Below are positions 1 through 7,009 of a stretch of DNA of 22,831 nt, one piece after another. The DNA comes from an uncultured Collinsella sp. (lineage in GTDB: Bacteria; Actinomycetota; Coriobacteriia; Coriobacteriales; Coriobacteriaceae). The stretch spans positions 1-22,831 of the forward strand of contig CABSNA010000007.1 of assembly GCA_902478865.1 (NCBI GenBank). Reading direction: 5' to 3'. The number at the start of each line of letters is the position of its first letter. Position 1 is the stretch's first letter. The notes under the pieces were generated by a model, which was not told the origin of the DNA, searched no databases, and saw only the letters and a list, made by a program, of their open reading frames with translations. The position numbers and the translations under genes were made by a program.

Positions 1-51
1 CTGGTGGCCGGCGTCAAGCGCACGGCAAAGAAGATCGCTAACAAGCTGTAA
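1..51 (+). CDS. 3' end of an unidentified gene (partial)
   Basis: Frame 1 is open from the first base to a TAA stop at 49-51 and encodes the 16-residue basic end LVAGVKRTAKKIANKL. A strong plus-strand terminator follows about 30 bases later, which supports this as the true end of a plus-strand gene. The start lies outside the window. The fragment is too short to name a family; a lysine-rich amphipathic helix is all that can be seen. It converges on nagA. Confidence 0.5.
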   Translation: MVAGVKRTAKKIANKL

Positions 52-82
52 CTGTAAAGGTGCTTTTGAGCGTTTAACCCAT

Positions 83-121
83 ACGGCGGGTCCGAGCAGA
101 TTCGGGCCCGCCGTCTTTTTC
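83..121 (+). terminator. Rho-independent terminator of the gene ending at 51
   Basis: The stem ACGGCGGGTCCGA / TCGGGCCCGCCGT has one G-T wobble and a 5-base loop. It is followed on the plus strand by TCTTTTTCT. The T-tract is on the plus-strand side only, so it serves the leftmost gene. It may also stop nagA transcripts coming the other way, but there is no U-tract in that direction. Confidence 0.85.
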
Positions 122-126
122 TATCG

Positions 127-1296
127 TTACTCGGCAAACGCGTTGCCGACGCTCTGGCCGCCAACATATGTCTCTACGAGGGTGAGCTCGTGGTCGAACA
201 CGACAAAGTCGGCGTCGCGACCAGGCATGATGCTGCCGCACTTATCCTCGATGTGCGCGGAGCGTGCCGGCACCTCGGTTGCCATGCGAATGGCGATATC
301 GGCGCTGGCGATGCCCCAGTCGACGATGTTCTTGACGCCCTGGGCAAGCGTGAGCACCGAGCCGGCAATGCTCTTGCCGTCAGCGAGCCAGCACAGGTTG
401 TCCTTCATGATGACGTCCATGCCACCACTGGTGTAGCTGCCCTCGGGCATGCCGCCGCAACCCAGGCAGTCGGTGATGAGCACCGTGTGCTGCCAGCCCT
501 TGGCCTGCAGCAGCGCCTTGATGGCGGCAGGGTTTACATGCTTACCGTCACAGATGATCTCGGCGTAGGTCTCGGGCGTGGACATAGCGGCACCCACGAC
601 ACCGGGCTCACGGTGATGCAGCCCGCGCTGGCCGTTATAGGTATGCGTAAAGCAGCTGGCACCGGCGTTGATAGCGGCAATGCACTCATCGTAGGTGGCG
701 TCGGAGTGACCGATGCTGGTCACCACACCCTTGGCGTTCAGAGCAGCCGCATAAGCAGCGGCACCGTCGCGCTCGGCCGCCATGGCGCTCTTGACGATGC
801 GACCACCCGCAGCCCCCTGCCACTGATCAAAGATCTCCTCGGAGGGATCGATAAGATAAGCGGGGTTCTGCGCGCCCACGTGCTTCATGGTAAAGAAGGG
901 GCCCTCCAGGTAGATGCCCTGAATGCGAGCACCGCAGAAGTCGGGGCCGCGACCCTCGTCCGCCTGGGCGATGGCGGCGCAGGCATCCTTGATCTGCTCG
1001 ACGCCATCGGTGAACGTCGTGGGCAGCCAGCTGGTGGTACCGCGACGGGCGAGCTCGGTCGAGCTGATATCAATGCCCTCGGGATCGTTATCGGTAGTCG
1101 AGTGGTTATAGAAGCCATGGATGTGAGTATCGACCATACCCGGTGCGATCCACGATCCCGTGTAGTCCTTAATCTCGCAAGAGGGCTCGTCGGCCTGCCA
1201 GGCGCCAAAAACGCCATCCTCGACCATAAGATAGCCGCCCAGTTGCGGGCCTGCCGGCAAGAAGAACTTGTCAGCCTTAATTGCGTACGTGCTCAT
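127..1296 (-). CDS. nagA: N-acetylglucosamine/N-acetylgalactosamine-6-phosphate deacetylase
   Basis: This cytoplasmic amidohydrolase removes acetate from GlcNAc-6-P or GalNAc-6-P. The 389-residue length is normal for NagA. Metal and active-site motifs are in place: DTHIHG (His58, His60), YLEGPF (Glu131), IGHSDA (His197), FTHTYNG followed by HHREPG (His218), and LITDC, where Asp276 is the expected catalytic acid. I chose the ATG at 1294-1296 because AAGGAG lies 5 bases upstream; the in-frame GTG two codons earlier overlaps that ribosome binding site. It lies downstream of agaS, separated by a terminator, and seems to have its own promoter. Beside AgaS and an Aga-type PTS its likely substrate is GalNAc-6-P (an AgaA role), but the sequence alone cannot exclude GlcNAc-6-P. 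Confidence 0.93.
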   Translation of the reverse strand: MSTYAIKADKFFLPAGPQLGGYLMVEDGVFGAWQADEPSCEIKDYTGSWIAPGMVDTHIHGFYNHSTTDNDPEGIDISSTELARRGTTSWLPTTFTDGVEQIKDACAAIAQADEGRGPDFCGARIQGIYLEGPFFTMKHVGAQNPAYLIDPSEEIFDQWQGAAGGRIVKSAMAAERDGAAAYAAALNAKGVVTSIGHSDATYDECIAAINAGASCFTHTYNGQRGLHHREPGVVGAAMSTPETYAEIICDGKHVNPAAIKALLQAKGWQHTVLITDCLGCGGMPEGSYTSGGMDVIMKDNLCWLADGKSIAGSVLTLAQGVKNIVDWGIASADIAIRMATEVPARSAHIEDKCGSIMPGRDADFVVFDHELTLVETYVGGQSVGNAFAE

Positions 1297-1335
1297 ATGC
1301 ACTCCTTGCTTCTAAAGCAGTTGACTGTGGTAATG

Positions 1336-1364
1336 CTTATACCCGGTCCATGTAAAAACAAAAA
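1336..1364 (-). promoter_or_regulatory. Candidate nagA promoter
   Basis: The minus strand reads GGGTATAAG at 1344-1336, a plausible -10 hexamer about 40 bases from the ATG. A 17-base spacer leads to TTTTTG, a weak -35 that is also the T-tract of the agaS terminator. The same GGGTA context precedes other genes here (tmk, comF, the zinc-ribbon gene, possibly hpf). Confidence 0.4.
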
Positions 1365-1396
1365 GCGCCCGCCCGCCGTTATGAGCGGACGGGCGC
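1353..1396 (-). terminator. Terminator downstream of agaS
   Basis: A 12-base stem (1365-1376 with 1385-1396, one mismatch) of GCGCCCG type is followed on the minus strand by TTTTTGTTTTT. It separates agaS from nagA, so nagA needs read-through or its own promoter. Confidence 0.85.
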
Positions 1397-1414
1397 CCTT
1401 ACAGGGGGACGCGA

Positions 1415-2581
1415 TTAAGCGGTGAAGGGGTGAATCGTCACACCCTTGACCACGCGGTTGACCGTGCCGGTGGGGCTCGGCGTATCGGGCGTGTTGCCCA
1501 CGCGCACGGAGTTGAGCAGGCTGATAGCCTGGGCAAACATCACGAACGGCAGAGCGAGGTAGCCCTCGGGAAGCGCTTCGTAGCCCTTAAAGGTGAAGGA
1601 CTCACCCTCATAGACGGTAGCACCTTCCTGCTGAACGGCGACGGTGTGCTGAGCGATCTCGTCGCCGCCGATCTCGTTGAGGATGTCGATATCGTACTGA
1701 CGGGTGTAGGCGTCGTTGTTGACGAACACGAAGACGAGCGTCTTATCGTCGACGAAGGACTTGGGTCCATGACGATAGCCCATGGAGGTGTCGTAGGAAG
1801 TAGCGACCAGACCGTGAGCGAGCTCGAGGATCTTGAGCTGGCTCTCCTGGGCAAGGCCACCGAAGGAGCCAGAACCCAAGTAGGTCACGCGGTTGAAGTC
1901 GCCAGCCAGGTAATCGGCGATCTCAGGCTCACGGGAGATGACCTCCTCGCCCATCTTGGCAATCGTCTCGACCCACTCGGCCTTCTGCTCGTCAGAGGCA
2001 GTGTCGAAAATAAGGGTGGAGAGCAGGGTCATGCAGGTGTAGGAACCGGTCATGGCGAAGCCCTTGTCGTTGGCGCGCGGAATGAGCAGCGTCAGCGCAT
2101 TGGGATCATCGGCGGACTCGACGGCGAGCTTGCCCTCGGGAGCGCAGGTGATGTTGAGGAACTTGACGTTGTGGACGAGCTCCTTGGCAACGGCAACGGC
2201 GGCAAGGCTCTCGGGGCTGTTGCCAGAGCGGGCAAAGGAAACCACGAGCGTGGGATCCTCGGCGCGCAGGAAGTCGCGCGGGGCGCTCACGATGTCGGTC
2301 GTGGCGATGGGCTTAAAGTCGTAGAGATCAGTGTTGCCAGCGTGACGCAGGTACGGGGCGCAGGTATCGCCAACGTAGTCGGACGTACCGGCACCGGTGA
2401 AGACAACGGACAGACGACCCTCGCCCATAGCGCGAGCCTCGGCCAGGAAGGCCTCGATGGCCTCCTTGTTCTCGCGATAGATGTTGAGCGTATCACGCCA
2501 AAGCTCGGGCTGCTGAGCAATCTCGGCCGTGGTGATCTGGGCGCCGAGCTCGGTGAGCTCCTCGACACTCTTCTCGAACAT
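1415..2581 (-). CDS. agaS: Galactosamine-6-phosphate deaminase/isomerase, SIS-domain AgaS
   Basis: AgaS converts galactosamine-6-phosphate to tagatose-6-phosphate and ammonia in the cytoplasm. The 388-residue protein has a first SIS domain with FTGAGTSDYVGD (61-72) and SFARSGNSPES (115-125), the sugar-phosphate binding turns. It then has GFAMTGSYTCM (174-184), which resembles the AgaS-specific segment rather than GlmS. A second SIS domain fills the C-terminal half. The start ATG has GAGAGAGG about 8 bases upstream. The promoter has a perfect TATAAT and an operator at its -35 region. The enzyme fits with NagA and the PTS into one pathway. No tagatose-6-phosphate kinase or aldolase is in the window, so those steps must be encoded elsewhere. 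Confidence 0.92.
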   Translation of the reverse strand: MFEKSVEELTELGAQITTAEIAQQPELWRDTLNIYRENKEAIEAFLAEARAMGEGRLSVVFTGAGTSDYVGDTCAPYLRHAGNTDLYDFKPIATTDIVSAPRDFLRAEDPTLVVSFARSGNSPESLAAVAVAKELVHNVKFLNITCAPEGKLAVESADDPNALTLLIPRANDKGFAMTGSYTCMTLLSTLIFDTASDEQKAEWVETIAKMGEEVISREPEIADYLAGDFNRVTYLGSGSFGGLAQESQLKILELAHGLVATSYDTSMGYRHGPKSFVDDKTLVFVFVNNDAYTRQYDIDILNEIGGDEIAQHTVAVQQEGATVYEGESFTFKGYEALPEGYLALPFVMFAQAISLLNSVRVGNTPDTPSPTGTVNRVVKGVTIHPFTA

Positions 2582-2620
2582 TTTTAATACCTCTCTCTAG
2601 AAGTAATCCTCTGACGTGCA

Positions 2621-2649
2621 ATTATACACTTCGGTTGGTTATCTGGTAG
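2621..2649 (-). promoter_or_regulatory. agaS promoter
   Basis: The minus strand has a perfect -10 TATAAT at 2626-2621. The -35 region, 17 bases further up, falls inside the palindrome CTGGTAGTAACCAG and has no good TTGACA match. The 5' leader to the ATG would be about 33 bases. Overlap of the operator with the -35 is what a repressor-controlled promoter would show. Confidence 0.7.
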
Positions 2650-2656
2650 TAACCAG
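2643..2656. promoter_or_regulatory. GntR/HutC-type operator at agaS
   Basis: CTGGTAGTAACCAG has 5-base arms around a 4-base centre. The TGGT-N4-ACCA layout matches the known DasR/NagR (dre) pattern TGGTCTAGACCA in its arms. Fifteen bases, ATCTGGTAGTAACCA, recur exactly at 6934-6948 upstream of the PTS operon. The adjacent GntR regulator is the obvious candidate ligand. Confidence 0.7.
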
Positions 2657-2695
2657 TTAAATGCAAAGAATCACCATATGGAAACGATGCGAGCA

Positions 2696-3427
2696 CTAGT
2701 TACTGCGCTGGTGGTAAACCTTGTATTTAAACTGATCGGCACGAGCAACCGAGAGTGTGTACTCCACAACCTCGTTTGACTCGTTATACGTAGTCCTGAC
2801 CAAATCGAGCACAGGCGAGCCCTCGACAATTCCCAAAAGGTGGGCATCGGTGGGACGGGCTATGCTCGCATAGAACTCCTCTTCGGCCACGCGTATCTTT
2901 TGCTGAAAGTCTTGCTCGATCACATCGTAAAGCGGCTTACGCTCCAGCAGCGGTCGCTTTAGGGACAGAAATTGACGAACCGGTAGATAGCTGCGTTCGA
3001 CCATCATGGGCATGTTGTCGGCAGAACGAAGGCGCTTGAGCTTAAAAATGCGATCGCCGATACGCAATCCCATATGCTCGGCCAGATTCTTATCGGCCTC
3101 CATCTCGCAAAACTCGAGAATCGTGGTCTCGGGGTCGCGCCCCATCGCGCGCATCTGCTCGGTAAAGCTGTAGGACTGCATAAGATTGGTTGCCTTTGCC
3201 GAACGGTCGGTCACAAAGGTACCGCGACCGTGCTGCCGAACCACCAGTCCTAAACGCTCCAGTTCCTGCAGAGCCAGGCGTACCGTAGTGCGCGAGAGAC
3301 CATAGCGCTCCGAAAGTTCGCGCTCGGAAGGAATCATGTCACCGGCGCGATATTCATGGTCAATCTTTTCGGTCAGAATATCGACCAGCTGATCGTACAG
3401 CGGTTGCTTACGCGCTCCGATCGCCAT
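2696..3427 (-). CDS. GntR-family (HutC/UTRA) transcriptional regulator of the amino-sugar locus
   Basis: The 243-residue protein has an N-terminal winged helix-turn-helix (about 10-73). It includes PSERELSERYGLSRTTVR (33-50) and the wing QHGRGTFV (65-72). A UTRA effector domain follows from about 90 to the end, with the family-typical PMMVERSYLP stretch and a C-terminal VEYTLSVARADQFKY. Relatives such as NagR/YvoA and DasR bind phosphorylated amino sugars and are released from DNA by them. The ATG has AGGGAGG 5 bases upstream. It sits between the PTS operon and agaS, and identical operator cores lie at both promoters, so it probably represses both in the absence of substrate. E. coli AgaR is a DeoR-type protein, so the symbol agaR is avoided. 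No terminator separates it from agaS, so some agaS mRNA may arise from its own transcript. Confidence 0.92.
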   Translation of the reverse strand: MAIGARKQPLYDQLVDILTEKIDHEYRAGDMIPSERELSERYGLSRTTVRLALQELERLGLVVRQHGRGTFVTDRSAKATNLMQSYSFTEQMRAMGRDPETTILEFCEMEADKNLAEHMGLRIGDRIFKLKRLRSADNMPMMVERSYLPVRQFLSLKRPLLERKPLYDVIEQDFQQKIRVAEEEFYASIARPTDAHLLGIVEGSPVLDLVRTTYNESNEVVEYTLSVARADQFKYKVYHQRSN

Positions 3428-3476
3428 CCTATCCTCCCTTTTGCTCGAATTCGGCTAACTACCTAGGGTGTTATGC

Positions 3477-3505
3477 ATTATCTGTCTGCCACACCCGAAT
3501 CATTA
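3477..3505 (-). promoter_or_regulatory. Possible promoter of the GntR gene
   Basis: The minus strand reads GATAAT at 3482-3477, one base from the -10 consensus. A weak TTAATG lies 18 bases upstream at the edge of the preceding terminator. The leader to the ATG would be about 45 bases. Only the -10 is convincing. Confidence 0.4.
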
Positions 3506-3506
3506 A

Positions 3507-3546
3507 GAAAACAAAAGCCGCGCGCTCTTTCGAGCACGCGGCTTTT
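3507..3546 (-). terminator. Terminator of the PTS operon
   Basis: The arms at 3513-3527 and 3532-3546 (AAAAGCCGCG-type, 15 bp, one mismatch, loop TTTC) are followed on the minus strand by GTTTTC. This ends the IIA-to-IID transcript and separates it from the regulator gene. Confidence 0.88.
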
Positions 3547-3570
3547 AACATACACATGGCTTAAGGGGTC

Positions 3571-3599
3571 GGGGTGTGAGCCGCGTAGGGACACACCCC
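3571..3599. repeat. Hairpin just downstream of the IID gene
   Basis: GGGGTGTG (3571-3578) pairs perfectly with CACACCCC (3592-3599), with a 13-base loop. It lies between the IID stop and the terminator and has no T-tract of its own. It may protect the 3' end of the operon mRNA. Confidence 0.5.
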
Positions 3600-3612
3600 T
3601 CAAGCTAGAGCC

Positions 3613-4695
3613 TTACCAGATGCTCGGCCAGAGACCAAGCGGGCCAGCGCCCAGGATGCCCAGGACGAAGAGCAGCAGAATGCCCTTGGTCGGGGTCCAG
3701 CTGTGCTTAGCAAACATGTAGTAAAGCAGCAGCGTAAGCATAAGCGGGACGAGCTTCGGGACGATGGTGTTGAGGGTGTCGGCAACAGAGAAGTTGACCG
3801 GATCCTCGGTGACGGTACCGTAGGTCACGGACTCCATGCCGTTGCCCAGATCGGTGACGCCGCACTCGACAGCGTTGCCGTCGGCATCGGAAGCGGTGAG
3901 GGCGTTGCCGTCCTCATCGGTCATGGCGATGGTACCGGCCTCAGCGGTCTCGGTATCGATGCCCTCCATACCGGTGAAGTTCTCGGCCTCCTTCTCGGAG
4001 ACGATCACGGTAGTAGCGGAGAGGCCACGGGTGGTGCCGTTGGGAATCTGGAGGTTGATCTGGGTGCCACCCATGGTGACGACCAGGCAACCGACGACGA
4101 AGACGCCCATGATGGAAGCGGCACGCGTGAAGGCCTGCATGTTGGCGGTCAGAGCGTCAATAGCGCTGGTGCCAAGCTTGTAGGACCAGTTCATGAGCCA
4201 GAAGCGCAGAGCGAACTGGACGACGTTGAAGATCACCAGGAAGATGATCGGTGCAGCGGCGTTGCCGTTGATGGCCATGTTGGAGGTGATGCCGGCCGTG
4301 ATAGGCACGAGCGTCAGCCAGAACAGAGCGTCACCGATACCACCGAGCGGGCCCATTGCGGCGACGCGGACGGCGCGGATCGTGGGGATGTCAACCTTGT
4401 TCTGCTCGAGCGAAAGCACGATGCCCATAACAAAGGTGACAAGGAACGGGTGGGTGTTGAAGAACTCCAGGTTGTGGCTCATGGAAGCCGCGAGGTCGTT
4501 CTTGTTGGTGTGGATCTTCTCCAGACCGGGGATGATGGAGTAGAGCCAGCCAGCGGCCTGCATGCGCTCGTAGTTGAACGATGCCTGCAGGAAGCAGGAG
4601 CGCCAAGCCATCTTGTTGAGGGTCTTCTGGTCGAGCTGCGGAGCAGGAGTGAGATCCTCGTAGTGCTCCGGGATCACATACTCATTAGATGCCAT
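3613..4695 (-). CDS. agaD: PTS mannose-family enzyme IID (amino-sugar type) with an enlarged external loop
   Basis: This is a membrane component of the mannose/fructose/sorbose-class PTS permease, working with IIC to move the sugar. The core is typical of IID: KMAWRSCFLQASFNYERMQ near the N-terminus, AAMGPLGGIGDALFW (about 112-126), then hydrophobic segments and a C-terminal membrane segment. I chose the ATG at 4693-4695 because GGAGGTGA lies 8 bases upstream; an in-frame start 11 codons earlier has no such site. The gene overlaps the IIC stop by 11 bases, which suggests translational coupling. At 360 residues it is longer than usual family members (about 265-285). The extra length lies in an acidic loop at about 211-304 that carries DEDGNALTAS and DADGNAVECG in tandem. 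Confidence 0.9.
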   Translation of the reverse strand: MASNEYVIPEHYEDLTPAPQLDQKTLNKMAWRSCFLQASFNYERMQAAGWLYSIIPGLEKIHTNKNDLAASMSHNLEFFNTHPFLVTFVMGIVLSLEQNKVDIPTIRAVRVAAMGPLGGIGDALFWLTLVPITAGITSNMAINGNAAAPIIFLVIFNVVQFALRFWLMNWSYKLGTSAIDALTANMQAFTRAASIMGVFVVGCLVVTMGGTQINLQIPNGTTRGLSATTVIVSEKEAENFTGMEGIDTETAEAGTIAMTDEDGNALTASDADGNAVECGVTDLGNGMESVTYGTVTEDPVNFSVADTLNTIVPKLVPLMLTLLLYYMFAKHSWTPTKGILLLFVLGILGAGPLGLWPSIW

Positions 4696-5485
4696 CTTCG
4701 AAGTCACCTCCGTCAGAAACAGCTGCACCCTTCAGCTCGGTCTGCTGCTGGAAGTCCCAGAAAGCGATGCCGAAGCCGATGAGAGCGAGGATGAGCAGAG
4801 CAGGGGTTGCCAGCGAATCGTTGGCAACGGTGATGAGCGCGAGGCCAAAGCCCATGAGGAAGAAGCCCCACATATCGCGGTTCATCATAACCTTGAGCAG
4901 GACGGCGAAGCCGACGAAGCGCATCATGCCGCCTGCAGCGGACAGACCGGTCTGCAGCCAAGTCGGGATGGCGGAAGCGATGGTCTGACCAATGGTAGCG
5001 CCAGCGATGAAGAACAGGGTGACGACGACAGCGAAGATCAGGCCGAGCAGAGCCATGGCGAAGTAGTTCAGGCGCTCGATGCCCTTGGTGTCCGCGTTGT
5101 GAGCCATGTTATCGGCCGTGGACATAAGCGGGGACATAAGCGTGAAGACCAGGGTAACGCCGAGCTGGCCAAGCAGAGCGAACGGAATGGCGAGACCGAC
5201 TGCCGCGTTGGGCTCGAGGCCCGTGGCGATAGCGAGAATGGCTGCCATGATGCCGCCGATGACGGCGTTAGGCGGCTGAGCGCCTCCGATCGGCATGTTG
5301 CCGATCGTCATGAGCTGATAGGTACCACCCACGAGAAGACCGGTGTTGAGGTCGCCAAGGATAAGACCGATGACGGCGCCGGTGACGATGGGCTGATAGA
5401 GAGACTCGAGGAAGTCAAACTGGTCGATTGCCGCGATGAACGTGACGACGAAGACTAGAGCGATCTGGATGATCGAGTATTCCAT
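4685..5485 (-). CDS. agaC: PTS mannose-family enzyme IIC (amino-sugar type)
   Basis: The 266-residue polytopic membrane protein is the normal length for IIC, the main sugar-conducting subunit. Family features are an N-terminal hydrophobic stretch with IAAIDQFDFLESLYQPIVTG (18-37), then LGDLNTGLLVGGTYQLMTIG, then IPIGG-like NMPIGGAQPPNAVIGG, and several membrane segments up to about residue 245. The ATG has AAGGAGG 6 bases upstream. The protein ends in an acidic tail (GDFEDGI). The stop overlaps the IID start. A 90-base gap with a small hairpin separates it from IIB. Which sugar it carries cannot be read from IIC alone; AgaS and NagA nearby point to GalNAc or galactosamine. Confidence 0.92.
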   Translation of the reverse strand: MEYSIIQIALVFVVTFIAAIDQFDFLESLYQPIVTGAVIGLILGDLNTGLLVGGTYQLMTIGNMPIGGAQPPNAVIGGIMAAILAIATGLEPNAAVGLAIPFALLGQLGVTLVFTLMSPLMSTADNMAHNADTKGIERLNYFAMALLGLIFAVVVTLFFIAGATIGQTIASAIPTWLQTGLSAAGGMMRFVGFAVLLKVMMNRDMWGFFLMGFGLALITVANDSLATPALLILALIGFGIAFWDFQQQTELKGAAVSDGGDFEDGI

Positions 5486-5538
5486 CTTGCTCCTCCTTTC
5501 AAAATGTATGTACGCACTTTGGATTTCACGTACAGAAC

Positions 5539-5558
5539 GTCAGGGTTTCACTCCTGAC
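5539..5558. repeat. Intercistronic hairpin between IIB and IIC
   Basis: GTCAGG (5539-5544) pairs with CCTGAC (5553-5558) around an 8-base loop in the 90-base gap. It has no T-tract, so it is not a strong terminator. It may set relative mRNA stability of the IIA-YajC-IIB and IIC-IID halves. Confidence 0.4.
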
Positions 5559-5575
5559 AACGTGGATCACGAGGA

Positions 5576-6058
5576 TTACGAGAAGAGCTTGCTCGTGTCC
5601 TCAACAGGCGTGCTCGGAACGCGCCTGATCTCCAACTCCACCCCCAATTCCTGCAGCTCTTTAAACGCAGCGACATCCTCGTCGTTAACTGCGACGGAGG
5701 TGGCGACTTGGCGCTTTCCTTCCGACATGTGCATGTTGCCGATGTTTACCTTCTTTATAGGCACACCGCCCTTGACGAGCGTAAGCACGTCTTCCGGTGT
5801 TTCGGCCACGATGAAGATCTTCTGGCGCGGGCTCGCCTTGCCAATGACGTCGATGGTCTTCTGCAGAGAGAAGAAACGCGTAGCGACGCCGGCGGGAGCG
5901 GCCATCTTCATGAGGTTCTGGCGCATGGTGTTGGACGCCACGTCGTCGTTGGCGACGAGGATGAGGTTGGAGCCCAGGGTGGAGTTCCACTGGGTGGCAA
6001 CCTGACCATGAACCAGTCGGTTATCGATGCGGGTAAGAAGAATGTTGGGTTCTGCCAT
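5576..6058 (-). CDS. agaB: PTS mannose-family enzyme IIB (amino-sugar type)
   Basis: This cytoplasmic phosphotransfer protein takes phosphate from IIA and gives it to the incoming sugar. The active-site motif RIDNRLVHGQV (10-20) carries the phosphorylated histidine His17. The following QWNSTLGSNLILVANDDVA is typical of AgaV/AgaB-like IIB proteins. The 160-residue length is normal for a stand-alone IIB domain. AAAGGAAG lies about 9 bases before the ATG. It follows the YajC-like gene by 36 bases. Substrate assignment is inferred from the neighbouring AgaS and NagA; IIB proteins of glycosaminoglycan-disaccharide systems look similar. Confidence 0.92.
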   Translation of the reverse strand: MAEPNILLTRIDNRLVHGQVATQWNSTLGSNLILVANDDVASNTMRQNLMKMAAPAGVATRFFSLQKTIDVIGKASPRQKIFIVAETPEDVLTLVKGGVPIKKVNIGNMHMSEGKRQVATSVAVNDEDVAAFKELQELGVELEIRRVPSTPVEDTSKLFS

Positions 6059-6094
6059 GTTGATCAGCTTCCTTTCGTTATTTGCTGACGACAG

Positions 6095-6376
6095 TTACTT
6101 GATCTCCTGAATCGCGTAACGCGAAACATCTACGACGGCTCCGGATCGGACTTTGATCTGGACCTTCTCGCCTTCGATGCCTTTGACGGTTCCGTAGATA
6201 CCGCCGGCGAAAAGAACCTCTTGACCCGGCTTGAGCTCGGTGTGCAGCTCCTTGAAGTACTTCTGCTTCTTCTTCATGTTGATTTGCGACCAGATGGTGT
6301 AAATCAAGCCCATGATGACAAGCAGGCCTAAAAGGGCGACCGAGGAGCTCAGGACGTTGGCTCCGAAATCGGCCAT
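6095..6376 (-). CDS. yajC: YajC-like preprotein translocase accessory protein inside the PTS operon
   Basis: The 93-residue protein has one N-terminal membrane segment (about 11-31) and a basic start to the soluble part (NMKKKQKYFKELH, 33-45). The YajC core follows: LKPGQEVLFAGGIYGTVKGI (48-67), then VQIKVRSGAVVDVSRYAI. YajC normally binds SecDF-YidC and assists membrane-protein insertion. Here it lies between IIA and IIB. Its ATG shares one base with the IIA stop (TAATG), so it is translationally coupled to the PTS. I recall similar PTS-linked YajC genes in streptococcal glycosaminoglycan operons. It is therefore probably a PTS-dedicated paralogue rather than the housekeeping copy, but the window cannot show whether another copy exists. 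Confidence 0.88.
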   Translation of the reverse strand: MADFGANVLSSSVALLGLLVIMGLIYTIWSQINMKKKQKYFKELHTELKPGQEVLFAGGIYGTVKGIEGEKVQIKVRSGAVVDVSRYAIQEIK

Positions 6377-6819
6377 TAGATGCCGTCCTCGTCGCCGAAG
6401 ATATCCTCTTCGTCGGAGCCGGCAACGGATGCGACCGTCTGGGCGGTGATGCCCGTCTGGCCAACGGTCACGGCCTGCTCGCCAAGCTCGGCGAGCGTGG
6501 CGTTGCCGCGGAGGAACAGAAGCTCAATAACCATGGGAAGGTTGGTGCCGGTCAGAACCTCGACGTTGTCGACATCCTGGGCAATCATCATCGCCTGGTT
6601 GAACGGGGTGCCACCAAGCAGGTCGGTAAAGACGAGCACGCCATCGCACTCCTCGCGCATGGCGGTAATAGCGGCGCGGAGATCCTCACCGTAGGAAGCA
6701 GCCTGGTCGCCCTCAAAAGGAACGACGGTAAAAGCGGGCTGGTCGCCAGCAACCATAGCGATAGCGCTTGCGAGGCCGGGTGCGAACTGTCCATGACCGG
6801 TAAGAATAAAGCCAACCAT
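6376..6819 (-). CDS. agaF: PTS mannose-family enzyme IIA (amino-sugar type)
   Basis: The first gene of the operon encodes the cytoplasmic IIA that accepts phosphate from HPr. The N-terminus MVGFILTGHGQFA carries the phosphorylated histidine His9. VLVFTDLLGGTPFNQA (61-76) is the conserved loop with the aspartate that contacts it, and TGTNLPMVIELL follows. The 147 residues end in an acidic tail (SDEEDIFGDEDGI) beyond the usual domain. The ATG has GAAGGG about 8 bases upstream, inside a small palindrome (6829-6839). The stop overlaps the YajC start. Transcription is likely controlled through the operator at 6937-6948. Confidence 0.92.
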   Translation of the reverse strand: MVGFILTGHGQFAPGLASAIAMVAGDQPAFTVVPFEGDQAASYGEDLRAAITAMREECDGVLVFTDLLGGTPFNQAMMIAQDVDNVEVLTGTNLPMVIELLFLRGNATLAELGEQAVTVGQTGITAQTVASVAGSDEEDIFGDEDGI

Positions 6820-6868
6820 TCAAATTTCCCTTCCGAAGGTGTGTACGATCTGAGTCCGATGATTTTCG

Positions 6869-6899
6869 GAAGCCAGCGGGCGCTCGCCCTTAAAGCTTC
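6869..6899 (-). promoter_or_regulatory. Leader hairpin of the PTS operon
   Basis: On the minus strand GAAGC pairs with GCTTC on the outside, and GGGC (GAGC loop) GCCC forms the inner stem. It lies between the operator and the IIA gene. It has no T-tract. It could stabilise the 5' end or be incidental. Confidence 0.35.
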
Positions 6900-6936
6900 T
6901 TAGAAAGCGTACTTTGAAGACCAGTGGTTTCTAATC

Positions 6937-6948
6937 TGGTAGTAACCA
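6937..6948. promoter_or_regulatory. GntR/HutC-type operator upstream of the PTS operon
   Basis: TGGTAGTAACCA is identical to the operator core at agaS, including the asymmetric centre, and both sites read ATCTGGTAGTAACCA. It lies about 10-20 bases downstream of the likely transcription start, a position suited to repression. A looser relative, with AACTGGTT on the minus strand, lies near 7213-7230. Confidence 0.7.
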
Positions 6949-6965
6949 CGTGACGTGTTGTTGTC

Positions 6966-6974
6966 ACTATATCA
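6966..6974 (-). promoter_or_regulatory. Candidate PTS operon promoter (extended -10)
   Basis: The minus strand reads TGATATAGT, an extended -10 (TG-N-TATAGT). No good -35 is seen, which extended -10 promoters tolerate. The resulting leader would be about 140 bases and would contain the operator and the leader hairpin. Confidence 0.45.
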
Positions 6975-7009
6975 CCCCAGAAGAGGTCGCTTTCGTTGAT
7001 TCATACGGT

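Noticed and set aside
190..1425. 411-codon open frame on the plus strand
   Set aside because: It is antisense to nagA and runs through the agaS terminator. It has no ribosome binding site or recognisable motif.
6376..6395. Similar ends of IIA and IIC (both end DGI followed by TAATG) as a duplicated segment
   Set aside because: The similarity covers only about 13 bases and a few acidic residues; chance or shared overlap geometry is enough to explain it.
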